Shown here one piece after another: positions 45,600 to 58,489 of a stretch of DNA of 64,000 nt. This DNA is from Hydnum rufescens UP504. Lineage: Eukaryota > Basidiomycota > Agaricomycetes > Cantharellales > Hydnaceae. Numbering within the stretch: the first letter of the stretch is position 1; each line of letters opens with the position of its first letter. The DNA lies in NCBI GenBank assembly GCA_014904985.1, contig MU129009.1, positions 62,001-126,000 on the forward strand, given 5' to 3'. The notes below the pieces were generated by a model. It was not told the origin of the DNA. It did no database searches and saw only the letters and a program-made list of their open reading frames with translations. The position numbers were made by a program, and so were the translations under genes.

Positions 45600-47247
45600 A
45601 TGCTCTCATTCCTCGTCGCTCTTTCCTTGGGTTCTGCCTTGTCCTCCAGTGCTGCCTCCCTTCATAGAATGAAGCTTAGCCGAAGCCCCATGGCCCCTTT
45701 TGACCCTGCAGCAGCAGCCATCCAACTCAGCCAAAAGTATGGAAGTTCTAGTTCATCTGCTGTCGCCAGCCTCACCAAAGAGCTTGAGACTGCCACTACC
45801 GTCGGGCACTCCGACCTATCTGGCGCCCCTGATCCGGATATGGACTTTCTGGATTCGCTAGCCATGCGGTGCAACTGAATAGTGGGTGGCCCTAGATGGG
45901 CTTCAATGGACTTTATCTGAAACTCTGTCCCCAGATTATGCGAACTCGCAGTACTATGCCGACATTACGCTGGGGACGCCCCCGCAGAAGGTGCGTATTT
46001 CCATTTCTCTCTTCTTTCCTCTTTGACATGAACCCTACCATTCAGTTCTCTGTGATTCTAGATACTGGGCAAGTTCTATCTTAACGAATTTCGTTACCCA
46101 CCAATCATATTGACGACCTGTATTTAGATCTGCTAATTTATGGGTTCCGAGTAAATCATGCACATCCATGGCGTGTATGCTACACTCCCAGTACGAGTCA
46201 TCGATGTCAAGCACGTATACCAAAAATGGCTCGGACTTCAAGATCCACTACGGGATCAGGGTCGATGCAAGGGATTATCTCCAACGATAACCTGGTCGTA
46301 GGAGATATCACCCTCAAAGGCGTGAACTTTGCTGAAGCAACCCAAGAGCCAGGCACTGCTTTTGTATATGGAAAGTATGTATGCCTGAGTTTCCCAAGCC
46401 AAAGGATGCAATCCCAGAGGTCTGACTGGACTGATTTAGATTCGATGGGATTCTTGGTCTCGCTTTCAATACTATTGCTGTGAACAACATTGTGCCACCA
46501 TTCTACAGCATGATCTCTGGTGGTCTACTCGATGAGCCTATATTCTCTTTTCGCATTGGACCCTCGGAACAGGATGGCGGCGAAGTCGTTTTCGGCGGCA
46601 TCGATCCAACTCATTACACTGGCGATATAGAGTACTTCCCAGTGTCAAAAAAGGGATACTGGGAGATCCAGCTTCAACGGGTCGCCCTTGGCAATGTGGT
46701 ACGGATTACCCTTGTTTCCCAGCAGGCGATAATGTCTGATGTCGAATTTGCTACGGTAGACACTGGATCTGAAGAACGCTGGCGCAGCAGTGGACACTGG
46801 AACTTCCCTCATTATGGTTCCTACCAGCTATGCAGAAGCGCTGAACGCCCAGTACGTATGCCTATCGTCGTTTGCACTCAATTCGCTAATAATTATCCCC
46901 ATGCAGGATTGGTGCGCAGGCGAATTGGAATGGACAATACGCCGTAGATTGTGATACAGTATCGACACTTCCTGACGTTGTATTCACATTTAACGATAAA
47001 CCATACCCATTATCGGGATCGGATTATATTCTTTCCGTGCAGGATTCCTGTATTAGTGCTTTCTCGCCAATGGACACTGCAAATGATCTGTGGATCGTGG
47101 GTACGGATATTTTATTTTTTCCCCCTCTGCCTCCCTGGATGACTCATTTGGGCTTTCTATTTTCCGCTAGGTGATGTGTTCCTAAGACGGTACTTCTCTG
47201 TTTATGATTTAGGGAGGAATGCAGTAGGGTTCGCGACGTCAGCATAG
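45600..47247 (+). CDS. Secreted pepsin-like aspartic protease (A1)
   Basis: Start chosen at the ATG that gives a signal peptide ([20 protein letters not shown]), followed by a propeptide. The mature enzyme has [13 protein letters not shown], the first active site FSVILDTG (about 46.06 kb) then NLWVPSKSC, the flap region [28 protein letters not shown], and [20 protein letters not shown]. The second active site is [14 protein letters not shown] (about 46.79 kb), and [20 protein letters not shown] precedes the stop. Several short introns are needed; the one after the first DTG uses a GC donor (gcaagt). The first intron does not resolve in phase with sites I could find. Both catalytic Asp residues are present, so it should be an active, secreted or vacuolar protease like polyporopepsin. 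Confidence 0.85.
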
Positions 47248-47667
47248 CCTATTTCCCTTAGTACATCCTTGTATAGAGCGATCAACATTTATGAGCACTG
47301 TGACAGACGCTCCAATTCTTGGCAGCATTTGAGCACTACTGTAGACTCAAGCTCAGATCCTCACTTGGTCATTGCATATTCAGACATCCTCGGATCCGGC
47401 GCATAGAAGGAATCTTGAACTATTTACACATCCGGGATAATAGAGACCCCCAAGATGGGTGACGATCATGATCTACAACTTCTGATGCAAAGAACGATGA
47501 ATGACTGTACATACAATCCCTCAAACTGGGGTGTTATAGAATAGGCGGAACTAAATTACTACGGTGGGGAATACAAAAAAGGATCTGTGATATCTTCGAA
47601 CAAACCATAGCATTGGTGTCCTCGTCATCTACCAGAGGCAAAAGGCAAGTCAAGTCAACGATGCCAT
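47248..47667. other. Convergent intergenic region, no gene seen
   Basis: Between the protease stop and the VID27 stop. It holds the two 3' untranslated regions; nothing else recognised. Confidence 0.5.
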
Positions 47668-50440
47668 TCAACTTCGAATAGCTCGCGTGCGGGCAGGCGA
47701 CGATAGCGATTCGCGCGTCGGTTTCTTGAGTTGTTTCTTATCCACCATGAGAACGTTATTAGCCAACGCAACAACCTGATCAGAAATGGCCATATAACAA
47801 TGAGTCACTGCCCATGATAAATGTGGATGGGACGCACGATATCCGAATCATCGCCGAATCGGAAATTGTCTGCGACTACTGTATCGCCGTATCTGTAGCA
47901 CAAGCAAGATCAGCGCGGATCGTTTAGCGGAAATGTAGGGAATGCCCAGACTGTTTGATCTCATATTTATCCTTTTGGCCTTTCTTGACTCGGTTAAAGT
48001 CCCACGCAATGACATACGGACCGGAAGACGTGACAATACTCTTCTCTACCTGGTCTGGACCAGTATTAAATCTAAAATGCCGGCTATGATCCGAGTTGCC
48101 AATACACGTCAATGATGCAACACATACCTTGCAGGGGTGAATGATATTTCTCCCATGTACGCAACATGTTGGGGCGTAAGCGTCAGTCTCTTCGCAAGGG
48201 GCTTCTTGTCGGCGGGGAAGCTTCGATCAAAGCCAAGCTGTCCAGCATACTTCCCCTCTGGGATCGTGAGATCGAAGACAAGCAGTGCGGTCTTTGTCGT
48301 GGCCACTACCCACTTCCCATCGGCGGTAACATCCACGCCGATAATTGGGTCGCCAAGGGCAGGAAGAGCAGTTTTGGCGTTCTTCCCAATCGAGTCGAAC
48401 AACCTGAAATCACCCTTTGCAGAGCGACAACAATTTTTCCAAGTTGAGTGGTAGCGAGGGAGGAAAACTTTGCTTTCGTAGCATACTGCTTGAATTCGGA
48501 ATCCACGAGCTTGGAGCCTGAGAGACGGGGATCGACCCGAAATAGACCATTGTGTGATGCACCAACGAATGTCTGAGTGTGAGTTGTTGGGGCAAATTTG
48601 GAGTTCGGGGCCATATGATCGATAGAGACATCATCGTGTATTTTCCATTCGTCGACGATTTCGCCCCGCTCACCAAGATCCATTCGGTAGACAGTGTGTG
48701 GGTCCGAAGGGTTCATGAGGATCATCGAGGTGTCTTGGTCGTGAAGCATGACCTTCATATTCGCCTCTGGGATTAGCCAAGCAGAAGTAAGCAAAGACAG
48801 CTAATCAGCACCTTATCAGGGTTGAAGAATTTCCCCTTGGAAGTCTTGATTCCAGTCATGGTGGTACTGTACTCGATGTCATGACCGGTCTTGAAGACGC
48901 CGATCTTGTTGCCGCGCACAACAAATGCTCGGTCCTTGTTATGACCAACGACAAGGTTTGAATTTTGTTGGCCATCATCCTTCGGACCAGAGTCACCTGC
49001 GCACGTGTGGTCAGTCCTGTGTGGCCCGTCAAGACAAAGGCATGACACTGACTCCGTAGAACATCACTGACTTCCTCCTCATCGGTTTCGCCACCCTCCT
49101 CGTCCGAAGCAGAACGCATTTCAACATCTTCGTCGTATGCATTCCAGGTGGCAGTGACATAAGCTTGATCGCCTGCAGCGGCTTTCCCCATGAAATTTCG
49201 TTTTTGACTTCCCACATAGAACGTGAGTAGGCGGCATGATATCTTTGAAACTGGCCGACGTCATCGAATACAAATGCCCACACTTCACTATGGGGATGGA
49301 CATTTGGGGAGACGATATCGGAAGGGTTGAACCACATAAAGGAGAGGGTGTTCTGAGAAAAAAAAATCGAGTGAGGTCGTGATGCATGTGGGAGAGGGCG
49401 CCGAGATCCACTAACCTTATCCCATTGTCCGGCTTGTGCAGGGGTAATCTTGTGGGCGAGTATAGAGCCACCATCTTCTGTTGCGACGATGAAATCTAAA
49501 AACAGTGGTATCAGAATGGGCCAATGGTTGAGGGCAGAGGTTGCTCACAATTGAAAGGAATACCCCTCCCGAAATCAACTATCTTCGCTTGAATAATGCC
49601 AGTCACATGCGCGGGTTGGATGAAATCGCCCACGGTCACGTCGAACTTACGGAGACTAGCATCTTCAGACACCAGTTCCGAGCCTGATTCTGCATCTTGC
49701 TTCTGAGGGCCAACTTTTGCCTTTCCTTTGGACTTAGGGATAATAGTGGCCTGTTCAGACTTGCTGGAAACAGATCTGGGTGAGGACTTCGCGTTCGGGG
49801 TGATGGATAATTTCTGAACGTCTGCGGCCAACTGCACATCGAATTCGGTTTCGTCGCTTACGCCAACGTCTTCCTTTGTCCGATACGCAAGTGCCCGAAG
49901 GGCTTCGAGGGATACACCAGCAGAGCTCTTGTTGTATTTGCGCTCATACATCGCCCTAATGATGGTTAGTTCAAGAAAGTCACGGCTGGCCTCATTCATG
50001 TGTTCGTCAGCGACGAATTCGAATCTGTCGTCTGGATCATCGGTTTGGGCGTCACGCCATGAGAAGGTGTACCGGCGGTGTTGTTCGAGGATGTCGAACT
50101 CGAGAAGAACATCAATGAGGAAGAGCTTGTCATCGTCCTCTGTCGCATGGAAACATTAGTGTTCATGTTGGTATCTACCTCAATGAAAAGGGTATCACAC
50201 CCTCCTCGTCTTCATCAAGAATATTGGCCTCGTCTTCTTCGTATACCCTTGAAACCGATATTTGAAACTGATGTGGCGTGCTCGTCTTGCTGACAGTTAA
50301 CATGGCTCTGGGGTAGCTGCTGTCCGTTTCAATACCGAATCATAGAACTACTAGAACGATTGGAACTAACATGCATTGACGAGCACCTCTAAGCCTGTCC
50401 TTTCGAGTGAGATAAAACTCGCCAGACTCAATCTTACAAA
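47668..50440 (-). CDS. vid27: VID27-family protein
   Basis: Homologue of Vid27, a cytoplasmic protein linked to vacuolar import and degradation of gluconeogenic enzymes. It has an N-terminal PH-like part and a C-terminal beta-propeller. The minus strand reads ELCKIESGEFYLTRKDRLRG, FQISVSRVYEEDEANILDED, EQHRRYTFSWRDAQ, DEHMNEASRDFLELTIIRAM, and an acidic linker. The VID27 C-domain follows: NSNLVVGHNKDRAFVVRGNK, IPEANMKVMLHDQDTSMILM, YRMDLGERGEIVDEWK, FVGASHNGLFRVDPRLSG, GYVAYMGEISFTPARFN-type residues, SSGPYVIAWDFNRVKKGQ, and VADNFRFGDDSDI joined to NVLMVDKKQLKKP. It ends with a TGA at 47668-47670. About nine exons are needed. The first exon, upstream of about 50.45 kb, is not resolved. No damage seen. 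Confidence 0.85.
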
Positions 50441-51175
50441 GTTCTGCCACTTTCGATTCACCTGCTCAGGTCTGCGTTAGTTTGAGGGCCATAAGTGAAT
50501 CGACCATAGACGTGCCCCATCCGATCCTGTCCATAACTTGGGGTGAATCAGCCCATACCCGATGGTTACCAGGCTACATCGACGCACTGTTCCTTACTGC
50601 AAACATGATCGTGGCGCTTCAATGCCCGAGTTTTGAACAGGTTATCGTACTCAATAGGCCGACCATTGCATCCGGTCGTCGCAAGGTGGTCTGCGAATCT
50701 ATCTCCAGCTGCGCAGCCTATATCGAGGTCATATTATGTTGCAACACAGAAATGCAGCTGATAGCTTGCCTCTTGTTCTTTTTCCCGCTGCGGTCCTGTG
50801 TTTTCTTTAGTTTGTCCCCTCCTCCCACCAAGTCTGAGTTCGCAACCTAAGCAAACTCATAATCCTCTATCGATTCTTGCGCTGGCGCGGTTTCTCTTTT
50901 CTCTCCATGAATTCCCTCCCGGCCGAGCCTCCTTTGGGCATTCCACTGCCCCCCCCGAATGTCAGGTTTCCTACTCGCCCTGATTCGTTAGCTCGATCCA
51001 ACTTATTGCATCAACCACCACACATCCTGACCGAACACAAAGGCGCTCCGTCGCCACATTCTTTTTAGGCTGGACATTCTTTTGCGCTCTGCAATTTCTC
51101 GCAATTTCTCTGAAGGATTGTCTTCTCTCACGACCATGTGATAGAACGCGAAGATTCTTTCAAACCAATCGGGCT
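50441..51175. other. Divergent intergenic region
   Basis: Holds the VID27 first exon and promoter on the left (short leader exon not resolved) and the promoter of the membrane-protein gene on the right. Pyrimidine-rich stretches (50.77-50.83, 50.9-50.95 kb) are typical of basidiomycete promoters. Confidence 0.4.
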
Positions 51176-53001
51176 ATGGTCGACGTGGAGCGCAAGAGCT
51201 CAGCTGTGCCTGAACATAGCGATTCTGGGACCTCCTCGTCAGCCAGACATCCTCAGTTCTTGGTTGTAACCCTCACCATTAGTACCATGGCTGCAACATT
51301 TGGCAACTTCTTTTTTCTTTTGGACTATCAAAGAGACAATGCGAATCTATCGTGTGGTATGTCTGACTCTTAAAACTTCCATCTATTTGAATCTGAACGA
51401 TGTGTCCTCCCGAAAATAGCAGTGCGTCTCTTATTAGCGCATTTCTCCAACCCTTTCTGAACCCCTTGAACTGTAGTTCCTTGCTGCATGGAGCGGTCTC
51501 ACAGGCCAGGCCGCCAAGTCTCTGGGATTTGCTAGACTAGTGCTTCATCTACGCACGTTTGGGATCGGAAATGGGGAGACTATAGGCCTATGGACAGGCC
51601 TTGGCATATCAGTGGCCCTAAGCTTTGTACAGGAAGCGATGGGTGTCGGTTCAAGTGGCGCTGTGCCAGATTCCCCCGGATTGTTTCTTTGCCGTCGATT
51701 CCAGTAAGTCTCCAATTTTTCCTCTGATGGTGTCCATCGTCAACGCGAACTTCTTCCAGTCCTTTGGGTCCGGCTCTCGCTACCACTTTGCTCAATATCG
51801 CGATGGAACTATACTTACTGGCCCGGCTCTTCGTCCTGATAGTACCGAGTTTCTTGTTATACAAACATCAGCTGGAAGCTGCGTTGGATTATCGTCTGGC
51901 TCGAGCTACGAGCCTGTTTTTGCTAGACGTCATGGGCATTCTGTTGGCCTTTTTAACCTTCTTATGATTGATGCCAGCCTGACTATATGATCCTCCCAGC
52001 CCATATATCTTCCAGGGCAACGTACTGCTCGAAAACATTCCTTTCAGTATTGGATTCGTCTTGGTATTGGGTAAATTAATTGATTTCCTTTCGCATGGTC
52101 CTTGGTAATCTACGGTTTCCTGCAGTGGCCTTCAATTATCGACCCAGGGAAATTACGACGTCCCGGAGTGCTATTTCCCTTCCTACATTATCCAATGGCG
52201 TCATTGCCATTGACCTTCCGACGATGCCCATTCCCACAAAAAATTCCTCGCCCTCTTCGAGTCTTGTTTTCGCTTCTTCCAAGTTGTCACCAGCAGAAGT
52301 AGATTTTGTGTCTTCTTCTCAGAAGCCTCATGCTCTCTATTCTCCCCAGTATCCTGCAGTTCACATTACCCCTCCGAACACAGAGAGTCTCGTTCCCCGT
52401 GTCCCTTCAAAATCCTCCCCACCGTGACGGTAGCCCTCCGCTAAGGCTCAGACTGGACATTCCAATTGACAATTCTGATTCTTCGATCACACTGAGGCAT
52501 GTGGGCTTACTCAGTTCAAGGCCCGTCCCTGAATATCCACACCCTCCATCCCCGGAAGCCACCATGGAGGGCAGAGAAGTTCTGAATCCGAGAACGGAAC
52601 ATTCTCCAATTAGCCATGGTCCCGAGATCGTTCGCCGGTTGCATGGAGAACGTCTTCGCGATGAGTTGCGCATGGATTCTCAACCTCTCACCGCGTCAAT
52701 TGCAGGCCTGACGCGAAAAGATCATGAGGCGCTGGCACGCGTGATCCGGGACAGCCGATCAACGACTTCCCAAACTACAGCACTCACGCCACTCGGCTAT
52801 CCAGGAAGTGACCACGATGCTCGTCTCTTGTCGCCGGAGTCGCCCTTCACTCGTCAGTCTCTGCAGAACAGTCCCGCGTCTCCTGTTCTTGTTCGTCGTG
52901 GCCTACGCGACTCGTCGCACACATTTGGGGAAGCGGCCTCTGCTGATGCGCATCCCGTGGTGTCGGAGCCGGGAGGATCGGGAACACTAACATCCCTGTG
53001 A
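51176..53001 (+). CDS. Uncharacterised multi-pass membrane protein
   Basis: Starts MVDVERKSSAVPEHSDSGTS and then a hydrophobic segment FLVVTLTISTMAATFGNFFF. Further exons carry LVLHLRTFGIGNGETIGLWT, a segment IAMELYLLARLFVLIVPSFL, LFLLDVMGILLAFLTFL and YGFLQWPS, so four or more membrane spans are likely. A long hydrophilic C-terminal tail follows (about 52.4-53.0 kb, rich in Ser, Pro and Arg, with HEALARVIRDSRS), ending at a TGA at 52999-53001. Exon borders are only partly resolved. The family is not recognised. It is unique in the window and has no sign of duplication. Confidence 0.55.
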
Positions 53002-53465
53002 CCGCGTTTTTCCCACTTTTCATCAGGCAACTGTGAACTTGCTACGCCTCGCATCCCCCGCCGTAGTGGCGTGGCATCCCCCCTCCCGTGCTTTTATAAT
53101 CCGTTCTCGCCTTGGAGGCCGTTTGGTTGCGTGAAGTCATTCTCAGACTGTAAAATCCACACATATGCCTTTGGATACTACCTCTAGTCTCTGACATTAT
53201 CTGCCTAGTCTGTTTAGTTTATGTGAAATGCATGTATACAGACTCTCGAATTCCCCATTCTGTAAGAGTCCTTGGCTCAAGGAAGAGGCTGCCGTGTGGA
53301 GGCAAGACAATGATTTAGAGAGACGATCATATACAATTACAGTAATTGACATTCAACTTCCTAGTGAGAGAATATCACCTTGAGCCCTCGTAGGACTTTA
53401 CGGAAACCCCAGGCACACTTTCGCCTGAGGTTAACATGATGGGTGAGAAGTGACAGTTTGATTGC
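53002..53465. other. Intergenic, 3' flank of NWD3
   Basis: No gene. The right part (53.34-53.46 kb) resembles, in reverse, the sequence after the NWD1 tail (21.85-21.96 kb), where it is still coding. In NWD3 a stop comes earlier. Confidence 0.5.
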
Positions 53466-56400
53466 TTAGGAAATCCCAATCAAATAAGAGTCTTGAGGAA
53501 CAGCAAGAATTATCACATGACCATCTCTACATCCAACTGCGATCCGAGAGTGAGTTTTCTGGCTCGATGCAATGTAATGAGTGCTGGGATTGTATTGGGG
53601 AGGGATGTAACAGATACGTAGGGCTTGACCATCTTGCCGCAACACCTGCAGCCACTGGTCATGAAGATGCCAAATAGGTGGAGCCAAGGCCCCAGGGGGT
53701 CCCGAAGTTGCGGGATGTGACCCAGAGAGGAGGCGACAGGGAGGTTGAGAGGTCAAATCCCAACCAATGGTCTCCTCATCCAAGTTTCGTGATTGTGAGA
53801 TAAGAGTACTACCACCAAAATGAAATGAGACCTTGAAAACTGAATGAGAATGACCTTCCAGTTTTGCTATGGATGCACCAGATACAACATTCCACAGGTG
53901 TACAGTATGATCTTCAGAGCCTGATGCAAGGTGCAATCCATCTGGTGAGAATGCAATGCTTGTAACTCCATTGGAATGGCCTTCCAGTTTTGCAATGGGT
54001 GCACCAGATACCCCATCCCACAATTGGACAGTATGATCAATGGAACCTGATGCCAGGTGCAATCCATTAGGTGAAAATGCAACAGTTCTGACCTGAGCAG
54101 AATGGCCTTCCAGTTTTGCTATGGATGCACCAGATACAACATTCCACAGGTGTACAGTATGATCTTCAGAACCTGATGCAAGGTGCAATCCATCTGGTGA
54201 GAATGCAATGCTTGTAACTCCATTGGAATGGCCTTCCAGTTTTGCAATGGGTGCACCAGATATCCCATCCCACAATTGGACAGTGTGATCATTGGAGCCT
54301 GATGCCAGGTGCAATCCATTGGGTGAAAATGCAATGCTTGTAACCCGGTTAGAATGGCCTTCCAGTTTTGCAATGGATGCACCAGATATCCCATCCCACA
54401 AATGCAGAGCACTCCGGCAGGCTGATGCCAAGTGCAATCCATCTGGGGAAAATGCAATGAGTATAACCCAATCATAATGGCCTTTCCATTTTACCACAGA
54501 TGCACCAGATATGGCATCCCACAATTGTAGGGTACCATCAGTGAAGGATGACACCAGGCGCAATCCATTGGGTGAAAATGCAATGGTCATAAGCCTAGCA
54601 GAACCATGTTCCAGTTTTGAAATGGATGCAGTGGAGATGGGATCCCACAATTGTAGGGTGCCATCAGTAGAGCTTGATGCTAGCCACAATCCATTAGGTG
54701 AAAATGCAATAGTTTTAATCTGACCAGAATGGCCTTTCAGTTTTGTGATGGGCATGCCAGATATCCCATCCCACAATTGTATGGTCTTATCTTTGGAGCC
54801 TGATGCCAGTTGCAACCCATTGGGAGAAAATGCAATCATTGAAACCTCATCAGAATGGCCTTGCAGTTTTGTGATGAATGCACCAGATATACCATCCCAC
54901 AATTGTACTGTGTTATCCCCAGAGCCTGATGCCAAGTGCAGTCCATCAGGTGAAAATGCAACAGCTGTAACTATAGCAGAATGGCCTTCCAGCTTTGCAA
55001 TAGACATGCCAGATATCCCATCCCACAATTGTACAGTACAATCATGAGAGCCTGAGGCAAGGCGCAATCCATCAGGTGAAAATACAGCCATGCAAACTGA
55101 ACCATCATGACCTTTCAGTTTTGCAATGGACACACCAGATGTAACATCCCACAATTGCAGGGTCCAACATGAATCATTAGAGCCTGATGCAAGGCACAAT
55201 CCATTGGGTGAAAACATGCAGACACCAGTAAAATGGCTATCCAGCATTGCAATGGATGCACCAGATATTGTGTCCCACAACTGTACTGTGTTATCTATGG
55301 AGCCTGATGCAAGGCACAACCCATCAGGTGAAAATGCAACAGCCATGACCAAACCAGAATGGCCACTCAGTTTCATAACAGGTGCACCAGATATGGCATC
55401 CCACAATTGGACAGTATTATCCCATGAGCCTGATGCCAGGAGCAATCCATCAGGTGAAAATGCAACACATGCAACATCCTCAGAATGGCCTTCCAATTTT
55501 GCCATGGACATGCCAGATGTGACATCCCACAACCATACAGCAGAATTGGAGCCTGATGCAAGATGCAATCCATCTGGTGAGAAGGCAAAAGGACCCAAAC
55601 CGCCATGAAAAGTGATGAAGCTCTGTGGCCATTCAGACTCCATCCCTTGAAGCACCTGGATAGAATCCTTCCCCTCATTGCAATATGCCTTGTACAGTGC
55701 AGTATCATGGGGTGTGAAAGCCAACGCAGAATGATACACATGCAGTGCAGTCCCTCTTATCACTTCCCCATGGGCAAGAATAAATCGATATGAATCAGAG
55801 AGGATGCTGATAATAATCAACTTGCATTTTGAACTTTGCTGTCATCAGAAGCATTCCCCACTCAGTCAGGGCATCGATGATCAATAAGAAATACACATAC
55901 TGCCCAATGATGTGCCTGTTCAATCAAGCTCACAGCATTTGAGACACTCCCAAGCAGACTCATTGCTTCGAACCACCATAAAATCGACCGTTTCGAGAAT
56001 CGTTCCAGTGCCTCCATCACCCTCCCCTCCCCTCCCTCCACACGCGATAGATGCGACGCCCAATGCCGGCATGCATACTGAACTTCCGGTGACAGTGCCT
56101 CTCTCACTTTCTCCCCCAGTCCATCGACTTCCACATTTAGCAGTGACGGATTCGAAATTCCAGCTACGTCCCGCTTTAGATCTCTTGCCATGAGTTCGAA
56201 GCATCGGATAGCATGTCGCAGTTCCTGTTCTGGCACGGGAACGATCAAGAACTCCGCCATTGAACATCGGGAGGGATCCGTAATAAATTCGAGAAACGAA
56301 GCATGGTAAATACGAGGCGCATCGTGAACATCGGACGGGGGACGATGACTGAGTGAAGATGGCTTAAGCTAGCCTCAACGGCCTGCCTTTCGCGCTGAAC

Positions 56401-57764
56401 AAATTCAGCCAACGAATGTAGAGGGAGGGGCTCGCGCAACACTACGATGCTCCCGACGACGATTTGAAACCTCTCCAGAACTGCTCGCTTATTATACGGG
56501 GAAAGGGAGTTGCGCAGCACCCCCATGTAGAGCTCGTCCAGCTGCGAATAGGGCGTCGCACCGGCTTCTTGAAGTAATTGGGTATCAAGAATAAGACTTA
56601 GATGTCCATGAGGATCTCGGACACGATTGTCCCCGATGAACCGGACCGCCGTGGCTGCGTAAACGAATAATTTCCCTGCCTTCTCTACGAGCGAGTTCCT
56701 CGCTGCTTCCGTCGCCCAATTGGCCGGCATCTCAAGATCAAGTTTCTCCGGAATCTTGGCCAATTCAGTGGAGATGTAAAGGTGAATATCTTGTTGAATG
56801 ACCGATGCCTCGATATCGTGGAGAACAGTCTTCGCCAGGTTTGAGGCTTTGTTGAACACTGAGGATAAGTGAGGTTGGGGACGACATGTGACCAAGATTC
56901 GTAGGAAAGGGATTCGGGTAAGGTATTCAAACACAAGTCGCAAAATCTTTGAGGCTCCCTCTTCCTCGCACTCATCGAGGGCATCAAGGACAATAAGCAC
57001 TGGGAGCTGAGGAGGATTGATACTGAGAAGTGGGTTCAAGATCAATTCCTTAAGCTGAGACAATAGGTCCTTTCGCCCGGCTGTCGGATCTCGTCTCAGG
57101 GCTTCCACGATGACCTCCTTGAATGCCTCGCTGTATGTACTGTCTGAATGCGCAAGTTGAAAAGCGAGGGTGGGTAGTACGAGCCCGGATCCCGCAGAGG
57201 TTTGTCGTTCCGAGAAAAGAAGAAAGAGGCACCTAGCATCCGTTCCTCTTCCGCTCGTTCCGCCACGGTTTTTGCGATTGTCGATTTACCAATCCCAGCA
57301 AGTCCATTGAGCCAATACACGGGCGGTCTTTCTCCGTTCGTGCTTTCCGACCATGACAGAATATCTTTCAACACAGCAACCCTAGTGCCCTCGAGACAAG
57401 GCGTAGGTGCATCCTCGCGGCTAGAGTTGTGAGCCGCGTACAAAGCACGCGGGAGAGCCATCAAAAGGGAGACATCAGAATATCGCGGGTTGTCTGGAGG
57501 TGTATGGATTATGACCAAGAAATCGAAATGTTCAAGGGAGGGACCGACTATTCCCATAATGAATATGGACATCCCCTCCACGGCCGCCTGTACCCCCCTC
57601 TAGGCCATCACCCCACGACCAGTAGCTGAGGAAGGCAGAACTGAGGATGAGGACTGGGAGAAAGATTTGAACGGGAACATACCGATAGAACCAGGATTTT
57701 GCATAGTTATCAGGGGAGTGTGGGGTGCCCCTGGCAAGATTGGCTGGGGATATTCACCCGCCAG
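53466..57764 (-). CDS. NWD3: NACHT-WD40 NLR-type protein
   Basis: Most complete NWD gene of the window. On the minus strand it has a Gly-rich leader with GGDVHIHYGNSRSL (near 57.56 kb), SLLMALPRALYAAHNSSRED, the P-loop LAGIGKSTIAKT (about 57.29 kb), FFFSRNDKPLRDPG, Walker B VLIVLDALDECEE (about 56.98 kb), VTCRPQPHLS, and the NACHT C-terminal part PEQELRHAIRCFELMARDLK. An intron ends at CAG near 55.84 kb and SSKCKLIIISILSDSYRFIL follows, then about 14 WD40 units in one open frame of 784 codons, and the tail LRICYIPPQYNPSTHYIASS. Problems: CTG stands where the other copies have ATG (57762-57764); one G is missing in the leader and one C near 56.33 kb; there is also a shift near 57.17 kb. If these are sequence errors this could be a working gene using a downstream ATG. 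Confidence 0.8.
53800..55620 (-). repeat. WD40 repeat array of NWD3 (about 14 units of 126 bp)
   Basis: Units follow GHSxxVxxIAFSPxGLHLASGS then DHTVQLWDxxSGAxIAKLEG. A block of two units (about 53.86-54.11 kb) is repeated almost base for base at 54.11-54.36 kb. Unlike the NWD1 array, the frame is open from end to end, so selection or frequent conversion has kept it coding. Confidence 0.9.
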
Positions 57765-58489
57765 TTTGAACGTTGGACGGGTGTCCTTCAGTCAGGCTAT
57801 AATACGCTGTAATCTGCAGGCTCTAAGATTGCGAAGTCGGGACCCCGTGTGGATGCCGCCCGGGAACAACCGACCGATTCCTGCTGGCGCCTTTCGAGTC
57901 CCGCATACGGGATCAATCCATTCTCGTGGTGTCTTACTATTTCACTGAAAGAGATTTCAATGATATGCTCGCAATACCATCATGAGCATAATCGGATGAG
58001 TCCCTTGTTTGCTCAATGTCTGGTTCGTCGCGAAGGATGTGGTAACTAACTAATCACCGTCACGGCTCGCGTTCTGCCAGTGGCCTCATTTGCATGCGGA
58101 ACCTCAATTCCCCTTACTGGTGCAGATACGGGCTTCAATTAATATCAACAACGCCGAGTTCTGCTCCTCGAGCCTGTCCGGGTTTCGGTCCGCTATACAG
58201 TAATTTTCGCCATGATGCGTACACAAAATCGGTTTGGTTTGGCCCAGTAGATGTTTGATTTAGGTTCTCCCGCATCGGTTAGTAATTGTCGCAAGTGTAA
58301 CGATTTGTAAACTTGTGTATCTGTGCTTCTCTAACACTCGATCCCCATGGTATGTTTTGGTCGTTCCAGTTGAGACGAAAGACTTCTTCCTCTTCGCCGA
58401 GGGCGGATGACATCAATGGCGATGATACAATTCAACGCACAAATCTACGTTAAGTTGTCAAGTGGATTCGAGTCTCATTCCAGTTTCGG
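57765..58489. other. NWD3 upstream region
   Basis: Between NWD3 and CTK1 copy D, divergent. Near 57.80 kb is a worn version of the palindrome seen upstream of NWD1 and NWD2. No gene recognised. Confidence 0.4.
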
